NCBI GenBank assembly: GCA_021307315.1
Contig: JAJSPD010000078.1
Span: forward strand, 124,001 to 188,000
Reading direction: 5' to 3'
Length of the DNA: 64,000 bases
From: Bisporella sp. PMI_857
Lineage: Eukaryota > Ascomycota > Leotiomycetes > Helotiales > Helotiaceae
Shown here: piece by piece, positions 22,431 through 33,802 of the stretch
Numbering within the stretch: position 1 is the stretch's first letter
Layout: every line of letters begins with the position of its first letter
The notes under the pieces: model-generated
Seen by the model: only the letters and a program-made list of their open reading frames with translations
What the model was told of the DNA's origin: nothing
Databases searched by the model: none
Program-made: the position numbers and the translations under genes

Positions 22431-24069
22431 ATGTCAACATCCTCCCGATCTGCTAGTGGAGCCAAGAATGATATCTCTATCATGGACTCGGAAGCGCCTG
22501 CCAACGCGGTAAGCATCAAATCTGCAAAGAAAGAGCCGCCACCGGAGAAGCCTGAGCAAATACGGATACGCTACCTGGTTCTTCTCTCATTCTGGGCCAT
22601 TATAATATTCTTAGGCCTGCCAATATGGTGGAAAACGACGGCAATCTACCGGGCAAGCTTGCCGTTGGATGAGATGATGGACTGGGCTGAAGGTAGAGTA
22701 TGTAAGATGGTGATGTTCTGAAGCGTTTGCTGACTGCGGAAAGGCATGTCGACCAGTTTTCCCTCTCCGAATATCAATTGAGGCAGACTCGTTACAAGAT
22801 CACGAAGCTCAGCATCTTTTGCGAACTACCCAACATGCACTGGACGATTTGAATGACTTCTCGGCTCATCACCTACGTTTGCAACTTTCCCCACCAGCTA
22901 ATAGCTCGAGCAACGTTAATGGACTTTCTCCTGGAAGCCCGCAAGAGGAGGTAGCACTCACAATTAGGCTTCTGAAAGGAACAACTTTTCAATCAGATTT
23001 ACAAAAGTACTCCCCTATTCTGGACATCTTCTATACGCCCAGCCAAATCCCATCAAGCTCGAGCTCTTCTTCCCCACTAGGCACTTTTATAGCCAACACA
23101 TTGCGTCAACTATTTGCAGAGGAGCAAGCTATGATCGCATACCTCCTCTCCACAAGCTCGGCACCTCCGGAACGAAGTCCAAAAGCTCTGGCTCCGAATG
23201 TTGCAGAATCTTTGGCTAAATGGACCACAAGATCTACGAAATACTCGCGCACCTACCACTTAACATTCTCTTTATTCACACCAACCGCAACACCATCATC
23301 ATGGGATATCGAGGCCGCCTTAGAGGAACATATGAAGCCATTGCTTGAAAGCTTCTCCTCCATAAGCAACTTCACAATTGACACCCAAGTTCAGTTATAT
23401 GCAACTCCGGGTGTGAGCGGAAACGTGTTAAAGCGAGAAGATTTGAGTGGTTTCATAAATGCTGCAGAGTGGCCGTTAAGTCCTAGTATTGGCGGAGCAC
23501 CTACAATAAATTTTATCATTTATGTAGGTGATATGGAAGTGGAAGGTGGCGGTAAAAGCTGGCTTATTCCTCAGTGGGGTGGAGTGGTGATACAATCCAA
23601 TGTCGCGGATCTACGACCTGCCATGCTCATTTTCTCCAATCAATTGATGTCTCTTCTGGGCGCTCCAGAATCTGGATCACTACCTCTCCGCCTCATGACA
23701 CTGGTTCGGGTTCGATCAGCCGGATTACTTTTGAAAGCTTCTGGCACCATGGGCTCGCTCGCTCGTCTCAGTTTAGCACTCCCATCCATTTCCATTCCAC
23801 ACAGCGTTGCAGATGGCGTATATACCACTCTCTTACATCTAAGAAAAGCATGCGATGGTCTGGGCGGTAAAGAAGGGCTAGAGCATGCGCGAATTGCAGA
23901 GGAAGCCGCAGAAAAAGCGTTTTTCGAGAAAAGTATGGTCGGTCAAGTGTATTTCCCCGATGAACATAAGGTTGCCGTTTACCTGCCACTTCTGGGACCT
24001 GTAGGTGTCCCGCTTGTGATGGGTGTTCTGAAAGAAGTCAAGGCGTGGAGGAAGAGGAGACGAGGCTAA
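22431..24069 (+). CDS. GPI17: GPI transamidase subunit PIG-S / Gpi17
   Basis: Two exons (22431-22697 and 22744-24069) with a 46-nt intron (donor GTATGT, acceptor AAG) give 530 residues, the normal length. Gpi17 is a subunit of the ER-membrane GPI transamidase complex that attaches GPI anchors to secretory proteins. The sequence has a short cytosolic N-terminus, a first membrane segment at about residues 48-67 (YLVLLSFWAIIIFLGLP), and then the conserved WWKTT-IYRASLP and WAEGRACRPVFPLRI blocks, the latter restored by splicing. It ends with a large lumenal domain, a second membrane segment close to the C-terminus (YLPLLGPVGVPLVMGVL) and a basic KAWRKRRRG tail. The ATG at 22431 precedes the family's usual variable N-terminal stretch. 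Confidence 0.95.
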
Positions 24070-24829
24070 GATTCCGACCCAGAATTTAAATTTTAAAGAG
24101 ATCTTCGTGTTTTTCCTTTCACTCCATACACTGTAGTCCAGCAACTTGAGTTGTTCTGTTAAGATATTTGTAAGTCCGTGCGATATTGTGAGGCGCATAT
24201 TTGAGCTTTTCCACCAACTTCGCGGTCAATTACATATTCCATATGTTGAACACAGGGTGACAGTCTCCCTTCTTCCTCAAGTGCCTAAGCAATATCCAGG
24301 TAGGGCCAGATGTTACTACCAACTTATTCTACTCTCAAAAGTCCATTTTGCATCAGTACATAATTCAAAGCGGTTTGAATAGTCCATTCGTTACTCACAT
24401 GTGATACCTATTCCGAGACTTGTTTCGAAGGCACAATGTTTGAGAGGGCTCAGACGGATGATAGAAGCTGTGAATCCGGATGGACTGTAAGAATGCGACA
24501 ACTCCCTTTCTCTATATATCGAACGACCATCGCTCGCAGAATTGAGCTAAGTGGACCCTATTTTGAAAGGTTTTTGACTGAAGCAACTACGCGGCCGAAT
24601 ATGGCTGGACGTCCTGGAGAGAAAAAATGTCGTCACCGAGTCGGATCAGAAACGAGGTTTCATTATGGTTCATAGGAAAGCAAGGCGTCTTGCGTGGCGT
24701 GCTATCGTGACGTCCTTAAAGGGACGGCGTTGGGAAAACAATTGGGCCATCGATACGAAGTCATGAATGATGCATCACTTCTTCTATATCCTATAGCAAG
24801 AACCTCAGAAATTTCCGATTCGCAGTAGC

Positions 24830-25130
24830 TTGACTAAGGGGGCGATGCTCCGTATTACAATATCTTATGGTGACGAGTCTCATGGAAAGTTAATCGCCTC
24901 CTCTATCTGGCGAAATAGCTGTCAACACTTCCGGTTCTTTGCAGGCATTACAGGGCTTTGCCATGCCCTTAGGAAGGAACTAGTTCGAAGTATTGCTGCT
25001 GATCCTAAAGGCCCGGATGATTGTACGATTGTCATATGCTAAGACTGCCACTGGAGCTGTGTTTGAAAGTGACACCTCTTTCTTTGCTGTCTCTAATGAT
25101 ATCCACAGAGCGGATTCATAATGACAATCT
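24830..25130 (+). pseudogene. Possible broken coding stretch, unknown family
   Basis: A plus-strand frame reads FFAGITGLCHALRKELVRS and then DPKGPDDCTIVIC before a stop. A neighbouring frame then continues smoothly with AKTATGAVFESDTSFFAVSN. Continuity across a single frameshift suggests a decayed exon. The first frame opens with TTG rather than ATG. No family is recognised, and chance cannot be excluded. Confidence 0.3.
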
Positions 25131-26224
25131 TGGTAAGTATTTCTAGGGAACCTACTCTCATTCGGTCAAATTGTTAGCTGAAGAAAGCATGTGACAATAA
25201 GAGAGTGGAATTGGTAAAGAGGTATCATCTTTCGCTAGTGGGAATCGAGGCACAGGATGGAGCATGTGTCTAAGATGTCAAGGAGCTGGACGCATATGCA
25301 AAGGTGGGAGCCCCCCAAGCATCGATACAGCACATGCAGAAGTTAAACTCCAGGACGAATACCTTCACCATGGAGCAAGAAGGCCTGTTACTGAAGCCAC
25401 AAGCCCTGCTTCAACGTATCAAGATGGAGATTATTTCGTAAGACTATGACTTTATATACCCGCCGGGCATTTATGAGTGTTCTCCAGATCGGGATGTAAA
25501 ATACACCTGGTGCTGCTCAGACCGCACATGTTCATACTTAACTTTAAAATCCCATGGTCTGATGGCGGAGCAAATACGGTAGAGACCTAGTCTAGGATGT
25601 TAAGGAACTTAGTGCGATCCTAGCGAGGTTATTGCAGTATAATAGAGCAGAAGGGATATTTACGAATCCTAAGCACTGTCATCTAAGTTACGAGCATTCA
25701 TTCCTTATATTTCATCCATATGCGCATCATTATGAAACATCATAAGTGGCATTTAAGATATAATCTCGGATGTTTATGATTCATGCCCAAGAGCTCTTCC
25801 GTCAACTTAGAATGGCATTGCATCTTCAACGGTGGGAAGAGACTTCTATAGCGTCTTAGGAAAATCTGGTCCACATATACGTACTGAATTTGAGGTGTCC
25901 ACCAAGGCTCTATTTATATTTTTATTTTGGTCCTCGATACCAGCTCGGATATCAACACTTTGCGAGTGTGTAACTTCTGAGGTGCAAATGACTACCTGTG
26001 CACATTTTGTCATGTATCATTCACATACCAGCATTCTGAATGGGTTCACAAGGCAGAATAAAATTCATATGCGAGTCAATTAAGCATACTTGAGTTGCAC
26101 ATCCAACTCAAGGTGCTTAAACACAGGGTTTCTTCTATCTTTCATCTCTTGCCTCAAGAATAAAACAACCACACAGCATTAGGACATTCCACCACAACTT
26201 CAGCAGAGACAATTCTAGATTTGA

Positions 26225-26925
26225 AGCTATAGCAGCAAACCTTTCCGAGACCATTCGAGATCCTCGTCCCGCCATTCCAGCTACGACGGTCTCCTTGATG
26301 AAATTATTCGGGTTGACAGTTTCAACCAAGACCTGCAGAACAAAGGAGAGTTTCTCACAAAGGAACAAGTAATAGGAATCACTGCAATTCAAACAGCTGC
26401 GGCCTCGATTCTCGATAAGATCAAAGACTCGTTCCACCAAACTGCCGATGAAGCCCTAGGGGAACGGAATCAGGTTGCCGTACCAGAGCGACGCGTACGA
26501 CCATTAACTGAGAAAAGAGACGCCGCCTGGTGGCACTAGCGCCATATATATAAACTGAGTTGTAATGTCACAACACTAAATCTTGCCCTGAGTCGATTGA
26601 GTAAAGTGTTGAACGAGCTCAATTTCGGGGTAGTGGAGAGTGGGGAGAAGGACTTTGTGCCCGAGATTATGGAATATTATCGGACCTTTGAGTATACATA
26701 CAAAAAAGATATTCTGAAGTCGCCCCAGAGCGAGAATTAAGAGTGCGATCCTACTGTAGAGGAAAGGCTTACGAACCGCGACGAAAAGAGGACTACCATT
26801 TTGCAGAGATAGCTGCAACTCTTGAGGGGACGGAAGATGTTCTGGGTGTGAGTGGATTTAGACTAGTGAATCGAATGACGTTGCTTTATAAACGAAGAGT
26901 ATTTTCCAATAATCATTATGAGTAA
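26225..26925 (+). pseudogene. Decayed gene fragment, unknown family
   Basis: One frame stays protein-like from 26225 to about 26800, interrupted only by TAG at 26537-26539 and TAA at 26738-26740. It includes SSYDGLLDEIIRVDSFNQDL, TKEQVIGITAIQTAAASI, NLALSRLSKVLNELNFGVV and DFVPEIMEYYRTFEYTYKKD. Near 26800 sense continues in the next frame with HFAEIAATLEGTEDVLGV. Two stops plus a frameshift in about 230 codons of otherwise ordinary amino-acid composition point to a pseudogene. No start codon is visible, so upstream exons may be lost. I do not recognise the family. Confidence 0.5.
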
Positions 26926-29882
26926 GTAGTGATGCGAGGTATCCGTTCCAGGCATGTATACCTACAACAGATTAAGGGGCAACTAAACGAGATATCAACT
27001 GCAGACGTCTTTTCATTGTGAATGGCCCCTTACCGACAGCCATGGAGCACGTTAAGAACTATGAACTAAAGGATTATTTCTTCTGATGCATATAGCGTAA
27101 ACTGGGTGCATCGTCCAAATTGCCAGGGACCACCTCACAAGTACGCTATTCACAATATTCAATTTCGTGCTTTGTTCATGAACCGGGGATTCTCCTTCAA
27201 GTGAATGAAGTGGAGCGGAAGGTATTGCCACGACAACCCGATGATATACTGTATTAAGAAAGGGCTGAAAAGGAAAGTAAGAAGACTCTCTTAGTACAGC
27301 CTTCCTAGCTCTTGCGAGAAAAGCGCCAGAACAGGCATCATAAACCAAATGTTACATCCTTGGGGAATAAAGGGGGATTCTTCCTCTGATGTTATTCTTT
27401 AGTCAACTTGTCCCCCTCCGGACCTAACCTTCAGAGGGGGGAAATATATTCGGATGCTAGGAGGAATTGCCACTCAAACCCGGAGCCGTCATGAATGGGG
27501 CTGGACAGCCTAGCCAGAACAGTCCATCCACCAGGTCTCAATATTGCAGTGAATCAACCGCTTAGAGAAAGTGACACAGCCCGAGGCACATTCCTCTCAT
27601 GTTCACCATAAAAGACTAGGAGATGAAGTAGTGTTTGAGGGTATTGAACCTCGAGATTACAGAACAAGAGCATAAGGATAATAAAGATATTTTGAGAGTC
27701 TCATAAACTTCTAGTACGCCATATCGTTTTGCACATAGAAAGTGAGACCCATAGAGCTCGCGTGCTCTAAGGAGCATAGAATCCAAGACCTAGAGGATTG
27801 CTATAGCTTTTTTTTCAATGTATATGCTCTTAATCATACTTGAAGGCTTTGTTGAAACTAATCAGAGAATCTTCAATCGTAACGACCGTGTTACCTTAAT
27901 TGAAATAAAACCATGCACGGTGTATTGAGACCCTCAAAGCTCAATTAAACGCACTACCTTCCTCGTCGTGCTTAGAATCCGCATCGTTTTTGACACCACC
28001 AAGTCTTCTCTCCCATGGATAAGACATCTCTTCATTTTTAAACAACATATTACTATCTTGTGGGCAATCGGCACCCTATTCAGCCCGCCGAAATGCTCCT
28101 TTAAATTACCAGTAGATGATTTTCGTCGAGGGCTACCTTCAACAAAGTCCGATAGTCTACCGCCTCTCCTTCAGCATCAATGACCGACCCTCTTTCTGTC
28201 CAGGGTTTTATCCACAGCAAAAGTGAGGTCCTCTACATGCTTTCGGGTGAATCAATGGCTTCAAAGGCGATTTAAAGGTGCGGAGATAGACTGACGCCTA
28301 CTTCTGCGAGTTACCTGCGCGTGCGGAAGAGAAACAGGATATCGTATCGTTCTGTGGATTGGCCTCGATTGCCTTGAGCTGGGTAATCTCTATCTATCGC
28401 AAATAGCTAAATTATGTCTATAGATAGAATTTAGACGCTGAGGACTGTGCCTTCAGCTTCAGCAGAACTCTATCCTCGTTCAGGACCCCTGGCGTAGCTC
28501 AATAATTTCGATAACCCAGTCGAAGAGTGCATCATCCTCCATCTACTGAGAAGACTGCACGGCACGGGAAAGTACAGCACCGTTGATATTTCTTTACTCG
28601 GATTCCCTGCATTGCCTATACGACCACTCGCTCCAAAATGGCGCTATTCGTGAGAACACTGATTGTCTTGGGAGGCCTTCTTCTTGCTTAGCACAGATAA
28701 ACCTGCCTTTGGGGCTTATATTGATATGTAAGAACTTTATCTTGAAATACTGATCATTATGAGGTACCTAGATGCATTGATTGTTATTGGTAGTAAAGCT
28801 TAATCTGGTGGCATCGCAGAAACGAGCCGATTTGAATATGGAATTCCATATGCTTTGTAACGTTGAGAGGAAAGCAAAGATCATGATAAAAAGCTCACTT
28901 TTTATTTTCTGCTTTGAAGATATATGGGTGTCATAAACCGGCTGTATTTGATCCACGCCTATTTATAGCCATGATTCTATATTCATATATCAACCAGATA
29001 CTAGCAGTATTACAACTTGGGGCATTAGTAATCCCAATCATGGTCGAAATAACCAAAACGCCCACTACAACATCCGTAAACTTAGCTCCGTTTCTGTTCA
29101 CAACTACCAACATGCAATAATTCATGCAACGCAAGGATGCAGATTCAGTGAGAAATGGCCGTTCTACTTTCCCTTAGATGTGCCGGCACTTTAGCTTAGA
29201 TTGATGATCAGTAGCACTGGAGCACACGGAATGAGTAAACCAACGTTGCCATTGCAAAATCTATATGTCTCCCTCGTCATAAACACACTAGGTTTTCGGG
29301 CAAACGCCTAAATTATGATAATTCACCAGGATCAACTTAAACGTGTGCCAGAAAATGGGAATATGGTACCGTAAATTACTCCCTTGAAGGTTCATTCGAA
29401 AGATGTGCAGCAGAAACTGGAAAGAGCCGATCCATAACAACCAAATGCCGGTAGTGGCCCCAAAGGCAGTAATACTGTAACAAGGAAGCCTGCGGGCACA
29501 GAAACTAGATATACATATGCCCTATTATCATTGCCACAATCTAATACTATGTAACCCTTTCTAAATAGCCGAGTCAGGGTTTTGGCGGCTCATGCTTTAT
29601 CCCAGCATCCTTAAGTTATCTATTATCATACTTGAACATATAGATTTCCAAGGTGTGGCGGGTAAGCTATTGCAGGTAAATTTCAGTCAAACCTGAATTT
29701 GATTACACAGATATACATGTTCGAATCCTTAGCTAGTTCGCCGAATATCTACACTAATTTATAGCATCTGACCATTAATCCAATGTCAAATGCCTGATGC
29801 CCGAACACTAGCTTAACACCTGATCTCAGAGCCTAATGTGTAGATAAAGCCCTAGCGCAATAAAATTTCTTCCCATGGCATT

Positions 29883-32288
29883 CTAATTTCCCCATAAAAC
29901 TTTCACAGATGCTTGCTCACCGCTTGACTTCCACTCGGAAACTGTGAATGTCTTTGAGTCCTTGTCATATCCTCCGGCTTGTGTCCATCTCGTTTCAGGA
30001 CTCGCAGAGAAAGCTCCTGAAATCCGTGGCTCGTCGTCGGCTGGCAGCACAATTGTTCCAACCGTGTCTCCTGGAAAGGTCCACTCTATCTCATATCCGC
30101 CTGGGATTAGCTTCCACTTGGCTGAGAATTTGCCCTTGGGCGTAGTGAAACCGCCTTCGGCATTGGTCAAATCCCCAAACTGCGGTGCAAGTGTCCATGT
30201 GCTTCCTCCTGGCTGAGTGATCTGGAGGCCGACTATATATGAGATTAGAGCATCAACTGGTCCCGTGCTCCAGCCGTGTGCGTGACTAGTGTACGAATAA
30301 GAGCCATAGCCGTATGCGGAGCGGTATCCAAAGCTGCCATCCGCCAGGTAGCCTTCGATAAACGTGCTCCCAGTTCCAGAAGGGTGATTCTGGTACCATC
30401 CCCATGAACGGCGAATTAAATCAAGAGCACGAGTAGCTTTACGTGCTACTAGGTGGCCCTTGACCTCGAAAGACTGACCAAAACCACAAAGGTTGTTCGG
30501 AAGTTCGGGGGCGAGAGACCCAATCGATATCCAGTTAGTGGTCAGATATTGGGAAACCGAATCTGCATTGCTGGCATTGGCGACTGAAAAGAAAAGCGCC
30601 ATAGCATTAGCATCTTGAGGGTGGATGCTGTCAGCTTTGTCGTTGTCCCTAAAACTCCTTCAAACCCCGAGTTAGTGACTTTATGAAAATCTGAGGTTGG
30701 TGATGTACCCAATAGTCGGATCCCACAGTTTTGAATAAGCCGCACGCTGCAATTTCTCTGCCACTGTTGTCAAACTTGTGGAAAGTTGTTGATCATTCAT
30801 CGAAATGGCAAGTTTGCTGCCAGTGTTGAGCGCACTACAACATTTGTCAATCACATTTCTTACATTTCTGTCTTTCATGGAAAACGAGACTTGATCACTT
30901 CCGAAGGATGCTCCAAAGGATCTATCCTTGACACAAAAAAGCCTTATACTTACTGAAGGAGCAACATATTTGCCTCACTATTATAGCCCCCTTGATTTAG
31001 ACGCGCCCAATCATCCAGCCCTGTGACAAATAATAATCCCGTGCTGTCAACTTTGCTTAGAATGAATTGTAAGGCAAGTTTATATTTTGACCAAACTGAG
31101 GTCAAAAATTGAACATCGCCTGTGAACCAAAAATAATCATAAGTTCCAATCAATGTTGCAATATGGTAGGTGTCAGAATTGTATATGTTGATAGCTGGGC
31201 CAGCAAATGGAAGTGCGCCGTCTTGTCTCTGTTGAGTGTTAGTGAACTAAGCCTGATACACACCGGTCGCAAAAGCTTACCTGGTCGTTGTACATGACTA
31301 CCAGCGTATTTTTAACGCCTGAAACATCTCCTGTGCTCACTAGAATGCTGGGAACAGCAATAGCAAGATCTCCGGCCCAGACTGTGCGATCACGTTTGCT
31401 GCCATCAACATACACAGTCGGAGCCGGTGCTCCAAGACTTATATCGGCATTGTTTATCCATCCTGGGCTGATTATCGGGAAGACGCGACCGGTGTTGTGC
31501 GGAATAGCATTCGTCTGCAAGGTATATGCTCCTGCATACCATATATTGTTGAGCAGATCATCGTTGGAGTTGAAGTAGCCTCCATATGCTCTCAAATTTG
31601 GCCACTCTGGTTGAAAGCTTAGCTCACATGTGATACTAGAAATACTGATGTTGAAATTATGATTTGGCCCGCCATTCAAGAAGAGAGTGAGGTATCTAAA
31701 ACCACCTCTCATTTGAGCGTCTGGTAGAGTATATGTTGTTTTCTGAGTGGGCGAGACATCAAAAAACAGAGCGCCGTCTGCATGGCCATTTTGATCAGTG
31801 TTGAAGGCACCATTTGAGTCGTCCGACCAATATCCAGTCCAGTTTTTAGCCTCACTGAAAGACACACCAACCTTGCCAGATCCTTGAACAGCATACGTGA
31901 CTGTGACGATACCGCCTACTTCCTTTCCAAAATCGAAAATTAGGAGTGATACTGGATCCGCCAACTGAATAGGACCTTGACTCTGCCGCAGACGAGTCTG
32001 TGGAGGGTTCACACTCTCAGCGTAGTCTTGCAGCAAGCTTCCATCCTCGCGCAGGACTTTAACAGGAGAAACGGTCCGTGATGCAGGAGAAAAATTGTAC
32101 TTCTCCCAACTCCCAGGAAATGATGGTTGTGCTGGACCGGTGCATGGTGTATCGCGCCAACAAGGGCCTGCAGCGGTCGTCTGTTGGAATAGAGAAGCCA
32201 AAAGAATGATAAATATTAACATGCTTGACGTGATAGCCAGGCCTAACCACTTGTTAGTATGGCTAGAATTCTTCGTACAGGCAATCAT
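29883..32288 (-). CDS. Alpha-L-rhamnosidase (GH78-like), secreted or membrane-anchored
   Basis: Four exons (32288-31281, 31228-30954, 30834-30709, 30648-29883) with introns of 52, 119 and 60 nt give 725 codons, 724 residues. All junctions keep frame and have CACTAAC-type branch sites or GTAAG-type donors. Enzymes of this type hydrolyse terminal alpha-L-rhamnose from plant polysaccharides and flavonoid glycosides. An N-terminal hydrophobic segment (about residues 14-35, ending TTAAGP) is a signal peptide or signal anchor. Following it are a beta-sandwich region (DFGKEVGGIVTV), then the (alpha/alpha)6 catalytic part with KRDRTVWAGDLAIAVPS, GTYDYFWFTGD, GLDDWARLNQGGYNSEANML, HPQDANAM, FIEGYLADGSFGYRSAYGYG and SHAHGWSTGP. 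A beta-rich C-terminal domain ends VKVLWGN. The WAGD and HGWSTGP motifs fit fungal GH78-type proteins. Exact substrate is unknown. Confidence 0.88.
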
Positions 32289-33802
32289 CTTTCTCGTTGA
32301 ATTGAAACAAAAGTAATCTACTTGCCTGGTTATTTTAAAAATAGCCCGATTAAAAGTGTATGTAATGTCTTCTAGTGTTCTTTTGTGGTGATTGCTAAAT
32401 GTTTGGGGGTATAGATGGGTGTGATGGACAACCTGACTGAAGAGAAAGAACCAGCTGATAAAATGAAAGGAAACCTGAGCGCAGTGACCGTTAGTACGAA
32501 AGAAGAGAGCTCAAATGACTGTGAAAATCAAATTTTAGGAAAGAAAAGACGCGGCAGGAGCGAGACTAAATAACAACCAATATTCGCGTTTGACATGGTC
32601 AGTAGGTAGTAGTTTCTGTGAGCAACCTCGCCAGTACTGTAACCATAGATGTCTTTTGATCGATGCAAATCAATCGACCAGCTTCCAAACGTAGAATGAA
32701 TACAAGGTATAGCTTATACCACCTTGAATCTAAGTAGCATCGTTTCCCCAGCAGCCTCTAATCATCTGATGACCCGCTGTGAACCAAGGCGTGCATCTTG
32801 CATGAATTATGTTGGCATTAGCACTATATCGCTTCCTTAGCTCTGCCGGGTGTCATCAGACAAGATCAGCAAACGTCCGCCATGGCCAGAAGTGTGATGG
32901 CACCCTGCATCTGCCGGTGCTGTACCCCATAGCCGCCTATACTGAATTGTGGGGGAAGCCACTCCCGTTCCTGCGCTTCACTCCAGCGACGGGAATTTAA
33001 CGGCTGGTATGCAATATGATGGTTCACGGTGTAGTCCGGAGGCTGGTTGATGTGTGGGTATCTGATGAGAGAGAAAAAACCTTGGTGCGACCAGGGGCTC
33101 TTACTGTAGCGACAGGGGGCTGCAGAATAGTGTGAATAGTGGGATACAGTTAAGCACGAGAACTGCCTGTCGTACAGAAAGCATTTTCCAAATCGTTAAC
33201 TGAGCGTCTATGTGGGGAAAAAGTAGTAGGAATAGTATAATAGGATTAGAGGGCTATCTCAAAGGCACCCACCGCAACCGTCCCGTTGGGCACTTCATAT
33301 ACTTGTGTATAAAGTGTTGAACAAGAGCTCTCAGGTCAATACGCTCGCGGTCTTATTCACCCATGGGTCTACGGCACAAGCGAGATCCCTTTAAGCCTAA
33401 CCATTGGTGTAAATTGAGTTCGCTTCGAAATTCACCGAGATGCTGGTCGGTTGACACTGTTCCAATGCCCAACTTCATCTTGTATGTGCACGACCCCCAG
33501 AATTCTCCAATGGCGAAGACATAATGACCTCAAAGTTGTACCTGAACGGTTGTCTCATGCAGCTAAGTCATATTCTATGCTGTGCGAGGTAGGACAAGTA
33601 AACAAAAGCGGCGAGCCGCCATCTGACAGCTTCTCATGGCGATTGTAATCAATGGGCTAGCTCATGATCATGGATAGCTTGATTGAAGTTCTCGCATATT
33701 AGATATTAATGTATAGCTCACAAGCGAATCTCTCCTGCTAAAGTACATCTTTCTTTGGATGCTGTCCCCAATTTCCGAGACATTATTTGGCTCGACATTG
33801 CC
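32289..33802. other. Intergenic region between rhamnosidase and KMT6
   Basis: No gene is seen. The left part is the rhamnosidase promoter and the right end is the 3' flank of the methyltransferase gene. Short open frames here have no recognisable product. Confidence 0.55.

Larger units (their letters stand above)
24070..29882. other. Gene-poor region with decayed coding stretches
   Basis: About 5.8 kb without an intact gene. Two stretches, 24830-25130 and 26225-26925 on the plus strand, read as broken protein-coding sequence (listed separately). Base composition is moderately AT-rich but far less than in the transposon. The remainder, 27-29.9 kb, shows only short open frames with no recognisable product. 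Its right end is the 3' flank of the rhamnosidase gene. Confidence 0.55.

Noticed and set aside
25264..25449. A CLRCQGAGRICKGG segment resembling a zinc-cluster start
   Set aside because: The cysteine spacing does not complete a Zn2Cys6 pattern and there is no supporting downstream domain.
29684..29702. A CAGTCAAACCTG word resembling the MITE end
   Set aside because: Only the first 12 bases match and no partner inverted end or TA pair was found nearby.
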